Translations under genes and position numbers: made by a program
The notes under the pieces: generated by a model
The model's input: only the letters and a program-made list of their open reading frames with translations
The model's database searches: none
Told to the model about the DNA's origin: nothing
Shown here: piece by piece, positions 60,185-64,000 of the stretch
How the letters are laid out: every line of letters begins with the position of its first letter
Numbering within the stretch: the stretch's first letter is position 1
Assembly: GCF_008693385.1 (NCBI RefSeq)
Contig: NZ_CP044065.1
Location: 558,001 to 622,000 of the forward strand
DNA from: Cupriavidus pauculus
GTDB taxonomy: Bacteria > Pseudomonadota > Gammaproteobacteria > Burkholderiales > Burkholderiaceae
Direction: 5' to 3'
DNA length: 64,000 nt

Positions 60185-60745
60185 TCAGTTCGCGCGGCTG
60201 CGGTATTCGCCGGTGCGCGTGTCGATTTCGATCTTGTCGCCGATGTTGCAGAACAGCGGCACTTGCAGTTCGAAGCCGGTGTTGATCTTGGCGCCCTTGA
60301 GCACCTTGCCCGACGAGGTGTCGCCCTTGACGGCGGGTTCGGTGTAGACGATCTCGCGCACGAGGGTCGTCGGCATTTCCACCGAGATGGCCTTGTCGTT
60401 GTAGAACACCACTTCGACGTTCATGCCGTCTTCGAGGTAGTTCAGCGAGTCGCCCATGCTGTCCTTCTCGACTTCGTACTGGTTGTAGTCGGTGTCCATG
60501 AACACGTACATCGGATCGGCGAAGTACGAGTAGGTGCACTCGCGGCGCTCGAGCACGACCACTTCGAACTTGTCGTCGGCCTTGAACACCGACTCGCCCG
60601 GGGCGTCCGTCAGCAGGTTCTTGTACTTCATCTTCACGACGGCGGCGTTACGGCCCGACTTGTTGTATTCGGCCTTCTGCACGACCATCGGGTCCGAGCC
60701 AATCATGAACACGTTGCCGACGCGGAGTTCCTGTGCGATCTTCAT
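60185..60745 (-). CDS. efp: Elongation factor P
   Basis: Relieves ribosome stalling at polyproline. It is a 186-residue three-domain protein. Residue 32 is Arg (KSGRNAAV), the form activated by rhamnosylation, not the Lys that EpmA modifies. AGGAAAC precedes ATG 60745. The gene for the rhamnosyltransferase EarP lies 110 nt upstream on the same strand, so substrate and modifying enzyme are encoded together. Confidence 0.97.
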   Translation of the reverse strand: MKIAQELRVGNVFMIGSDPMVVQKAEYNKSGRNAAVVKMKYKNLLTDAPGESVFKADDKFEVVVLERRECTYSYFADPMYVFMDTDYNQYEVEKDSMGDSLNYLEDGMNVEVVFYNDKAISVEMPTTLVREIVYTEPAVKGDTSSGKVLKGAKINTGFELQVPLFCNIGDKIEIDTRTGEYRSRAN

Positions 60746-60855
60746 TTGATCCGTTTCCTGAAAAAATCTGTCCGGGGGGTGGTTGCGTCCCCGGAGTATC
60801 GTGTAAGGCGGGCGACGCTGTGGCTGCTCACTGACTCGCCACGGAAATCAACCGG

Positions 60856-62037
60856 CTATTCTACCTGAATTTCACAAAACGACACCAGGTTGGCGGCCAG
60901 ATCGCCCAAGTGCTGAAGCTGCCGCTGCCAGCGGTCCGTGCCCTTGGCGAGGGCCGGCAATTGTGCGCGAAACGCCTCCCATGCGGCCACTTGCCGTGCC
61001 GGATCGGCGTAGTCGTCGTAGGCGTTCCACGCGTGGCACAGGCCGGTCATGGCCGCGGCGGTCTCCGGGGCCACGCCGGCGCGTGCGAAGCGCGCCAGCC
61101 ACGCGTCGAGCTTGACGCGGTGCGCATGCTCGTCCTGCGGATAGATATGCCACGCAAGCGGCCGCGCCGCCCATAGCCCCCGCACCAGCGAGTCTTCGCC
61201 GCGCACGAAGTTGACGTCGCAGGCCCAGAGCAGTTCGTCGAACAGTTCCTGCCGCACGAACGGCACCACGTTGAGCGTCAGGTTGCCCTGCGCATGACGG
61301 GTGCCCGGCGTGGCCGCCGTGCCGAGCACCTGCGCGGCCTGCTGCGCGGCGAGTCCCTGCGGGACGAGGCACTGCACCGGTTCCGCGCCGTCGCGCCACT
61401 GCGCGAGCAGGGTGGGGAGCATCGGATTCTCGTAGGCGAACAGGCTCACCCGCAGCGCCCCGGCGACGGGCTGGAAGCCGAGCCGATGCCAGAGCGCGGC
61501 CAGCGCGGCCGGGCTCGACAGGAACGCGTCGCGCTGCGCGCCGAGCATCGACTCGCGCAGCAGGCCGCCGGTATCGTGCGCAAAGCCCGGAAAGAAGAAA
61601 TGCTTGACGAGCGGCAGGCGCGGATGCGGCGATGCCATGCGATGGTGCTCGGCGACCCAGGACTCCGCGCTCAGGTACTCGAGGTTGATCCATACGGGTT
61701 TGCGCGGCGCGGCGGCCATGCGCTGCAGCAGCGCATACGGCAGGTCGCAGGCGAAGGCCTCGACCACGACGTCGTGCGGCAGGAAACCGTCTTCGGCCGG
61801 GAAGGGGGCATCGGTCCCCTGTTGCCATGGCCGGACTTCCACGCCCGACAGGCGTTGCGTGGGGGCGGTGGGATCGATTTCGGGCGCCAGGCGCGCAAAG
61901 CTGTGCAGGTCATCGACCCAGAGGCGGACCGCGTGGCCGTGCTCCTGTGCAAGCTGGCGCGCGAGGCGCCAGCAGACGCCGATATCGCCGAAGTTGTCGA
62001 CGACGGTGCAGAAGATGTCCCAGGAGCGGATAGTCAT
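60856..62037 (-). CDS. earP: EF-P arginine rhamnosyltransferase
   Basis: Transfers rhamnose from dTDP-rhamnose to Arg32 of EF-P. The 393-residue GT-B protein has the EarP N-terminal [15 protein letters not shown] with the conserved Asp pair, and [11 protein letters not shown] in the C-terminal nucleotide-sugar site. ATG 62037 fits the family start; an upstream in-frame start would add five residues. Divergent from uvrC with 86 nt between. Confidence 0.95.
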   Translation of the reverse strand: MTIRSWDIFCTVVDNFGDIGVCWRLARQLAQEHGHAVRLWVDDLHSFARLAPEIDPTAPTQRLSGVEVRPWQQGTDAPFPAEDGFLPHDVVVEAFACDLPYALLQRMAAAPRKPVWINLEYLSAESWVAEHHRMASPHPRLPLVKHFFFPGFAHDTGGLLRESMLGAQRDAFLSSPAALAALWHRLGFQPVAGALRVSLFAYENPMLPTLLAQWRDGAEPVQCLVPQGLAAQQAAQVLGTAATPGTRHAQGNLTLNVVPFVRQELFDELLWACDVNFVRGEDSLVRGLWAARPLAWHIYPQDEHAHRVKLDAWLARFARAGVAPETAAAMTGLCHAWNAYDDYADPARQVAAWEAFRAQLPALAKGTDRWQRQLQHLGDLAANLVSFCEIQVE

Positions 62038-62123
62038 GCGGGAGGCCGGCAAAGGAATGCTCTAAACTTGCGATTCTAGAACGTCCCCAGCCTTATCCCC
62101 AGCCTTACCTCCATTCGAATCCG

Positions 62124-64000
62124 ATGCCCGAGCAGGATCCCGCCACGCCCGCAGAACCCAAGATTGCCGATGCGCTGACCGACGCGGACGCCGCCGAGCA
62201 GGCCGATCCGGCCGAGCCGGTAGAGCCGGTCGGGGAGGCCGTGTTCGACGCGCGGCCGATCATCGCGCGCCTGCCCGGCCTGCCCGGTGTCTACCGCTAT
62301 TTCGACGCGGCCGGCAACGTGCTGTACGTGGGCAAGGCGCGCGACCTGAAGAAGCGCGTCTCCAGCTATTTCAACAAGACGCAGCTGTCGCCGCGCATCG
62401 CGCTGATGGTGAGCAAGATCGCCCGCATCGAGACCACGGTGGTGCGCACCGAGGCCGAGGCGCTGCTGCTCGAGAACAACCTGATCAAGGCGCTCGCGCC
62501 GCGGTACAACATCCTGTTCCGCGACGACAAGTCCTATCCGCTGCTCAAGCTGACCTCGCACAAGTTTCCGCGCATGGCGTACTACCGCGGCGCGACGGAC
62601 CGCAAGCACCAGTACTTCGGGCCGTTCCCGAGCGCGTATGCGGTGCGCGAGAGCATGCAGATCCTGCAGAAGGTGTTCCAGCTGCGCACGTGCGAGGACA
62701 CCGTCTTCAACAACCGCACGCGTCCCTGCCTGCTGCATCAGATCCATCGCTGCACGGCGCCGTGCGTGAACGCGATTACCGAAGAGGACTACGCGCGCGA
62801 CGTCGGCAATGCCGCGCGTTTTCTCCAGGGCCACGAGAACGAGGTGCTGGCCGCGCTGCAGGCCAAGATGGAATCGCATGCGATGCAGCTGGAGTTCGAA
62901 CAGGCCGCGGCCGTGCGCGACCAGATCGGCGCGCTGTCGACGGTGCTCAAGCGGCAGGCCGTGGAGGAAGTGGGGCAGGCGCGCGATATCGATATCCTCG
63001 CGGTGGCCGTCGAGGGGGGGCGCGCGTGCGTCAACCTCGCGATGGTGCGCGGCGGGCGGCATTTAGGCGACAAGGCCTATTTCCCGGCGCATGCCGACGA
63101 GGCGGCGGTCATCGTCGAGGACGGCGAGGAAGCGGAGGCCGTGGAGGTCGTGGAGGCCGGGGCGGACTTATCGGTGGATCGCGCAGTGGATCGGGTCGCC
63201 GCGCGCGTGCTGTCGGCGTTCATGATCCAGCATTACCTCGACCAGGGCGCGCCGCCGATCATCGTGGTCAGCCATATGCCCGCCGATGGCGCGGTGGTGG
63301 AGGCGCTCTCGATGCAGGCGGGCCGCAAGGTCGCGCTCGTGCGCCAGCCGCAGGGCCAGCGGCGCGTGTGGCTCGAGATGGCGCAGCAGGGCGCCGCGCT
63401 TGCCCTGTCGCGGCGGCTGGCGGAGCAGGGCAGCCAGCAGGCGCGCACGCGCGCGCTGGCCGAGACCATCGCCCTCGATCTGGAGGACCTTGCCACCCTG
63501 CGCATCGAGTGCTTCGACATCAGCCATACCGCGGGCGAGGCCACGCAGGCGTCGTGCGTCGTGTTCCATCACCACGCGATGCAGAACGGCGAGTACCGGC
63601 GCTACAACATCAACGACATCACGCCCGGCGACGATTACGCGGCGATGCGGCAGGTGCTGACGCGACGCTACCAGAAGCTCGTCGAGCAGATGCAGGAAGA
63701 CGCCGGCGCGGAGCCTGGCACGGCCGTGGCGGAAGAGCGCTCGAAGATGCCGCGCATCGTGCTGATCGATGGCGGCAAGGGGCAGGTGGAGGTCGCGCGG
63801 CAGGTGTTCGAGGAACTCGGGCTCGATATCGGCCTGCTCGTGGGCGTGGCCAAGGGCGAAGGCCGCAAGGTCGGGCTCGAGACGCTGATCTTCGCGGACG
63901 GCAGGCCCTCGCTCGAACTCGGGCAGGGCAGCGCGGCGCTGATGCTCGTGGCGCAGATCCGCGACGAGGCGCACCGCTTCGCGATCACGGGCATGCGCGC
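62124..64000 (+). CDS. uvrC: Excinuclease ABC subunit C (3' end beyond window)
   Basis: Makes both incisions in nucleotide excision repair. 625 full codons are visible with no stop. An acidic, Asp/Glu/Pro-rich N-terminal extension (1-44) precedes the GIY-YIG nuclease domain ([18 protein letters not shown], 55-72), the Cys cluster region (LRTCED), a UVR motif near 250-285 and the RNase H-like C-terminal nuclease with FDISHT and IDGGKGQ. A Glu/Val-rich insertion lies near 330-348. Truncated by the window edge only. Confidence 0.96.
   Translation, partial: MPEQDPATPAEPKIADALTDADAAEQADPAEPVEPVGEAVFDARPIIARLPGLPGVYRYFDAAGNVLYVGKARDLKKRVSSYFNKTQLSPRIALMVSKIARIETTVVRTEAEALLLENNLIKALAPRYNILFRDDKSYPLLKLTSHKFPRMAYYRGATDRKHQYFGPFPSAYAVRESMQILQKVFQLRTCEDTVFNNRTRPCLLHQIHRCTAPCVNAITEEDYARDVGNAARFLQGHENEVLAALQAKMESHAMQLEFEQAAAVRDQIGALSTVLKRQAVEEVGQARDIDILAVAVEGGRACVNLAMVRGGRHLGDKAYFPAHADEAAVIVEDGEEAEAVEVVEAGADLSVDRAVDRVAARVLSAFMIQHYLDQGAPPIIVVSHMPADGAVVEALSMQAGRKVALVRQPQGQRRVWLEMAQQGAALALSRRLAEQGSQQARTRALAETIALDLEDLATLRIECFDISHTAGEATQASCVVFHHHAMQNGEYRRYNINDITPGDDYAAMRQVLTRRYQKLVEQMQEDAGAEPGTAVAEERSKMPRIVLIDGGKGQVEVARQVFEELGLDIGLLVGVAKGEGRKVGLETLIFADGRPSLELGQGSAALMLVAQIRDEAHRFAITGMR

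Overview
The window is about 64 kb of GC-rich (roughly 65%) chromosome with beta-proteobacterial gene order. Gene content and synteny fit the family Burkholderiaceae, most likely Cupriavidus or Ralstonia. The blocks fimV-truA-trpF-trpB-methylase-trpA-accD-folC-SPOR-cvpA-purF-metZ, yceD-rpmF-plsX-fab-acpP-fabF-rpoE-rseAB-mucD-lepA-lepB-rnc-era-recO-pdxJ-acpS-nagZ and earP-efp are typical main-chromosome backbone of that group. I see no prophage, IS element, CRISPR array or rRNA operon. One tRNA gene (Asn) is present, with no integrase beside it.

Layout. 1-14.4 kb: polar-hub/pilus protein FimV, then tRNA pseudouridylation and the end of tryptophan synthesis. An orphan DNA methyltransferase sits between trpB and trpA. 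Fatty acid, folate and purine genes and metZ follow. 14.4-17.2 kb: a NodIJ-type ABC exporter, a LysE-type exporter and a second-type ribosomal protein S21 gene with a TTG start. 17.6-28.4 kb: a more variable stretch with an M14 peptidase, tRNA-Asn, a flavoprotein reductase with its ferredoxin, a small secreted unknown, pncB, a solo LutC protein, an NhaD-type antiporter with a repeat-built leader, a hydroxyacid dehydrogenase, rmuC and a small membrane protein. 28.5-31.6 kb: molybdenum cofactor genes moaA-mobA-moeA on the minus strand. 31.8-41.4 kb: RNase E facing away from rluC across an 846-bp gap, then a HAD phosphatase, a Rieske protein, an S49 peptidase, a tetrapyrrole-methylase-fold methyltransferase and maf.

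40.6-62 kb: the large fatty-acid and envelope block. A near-consensus promoter drives yceD-rpmF-plsX-fabH-fabD-fabG-acpP-fabF. Next come the sigma-E cassette (rpoE-rseA-rseB-mucD) and then lepA-lepB-DUF4845-rnc-era-recO-pdxJ-acpS-nagZ with many stop/start overlaps. On the minus strand earP precedes efp, whose product carries Arg32. uvrC runs off the right edge.

The most interesting signal is epigenetic. Relatives of the trp-operon methylase are, as I recall, reported to modify GTWWAC. By eye I found only two GTWWAC sites in the window, and both lie in strong predicted promoters, those of rpsU and of yceD-rpmF-plsX-fab. Other points of interest are in-frame repeats in the NhaD leader and RNase E tail, repeats overlapping the fabD ribosome binding site, competing hairpins around acpP, and tandem promoters before the tRNA gene.
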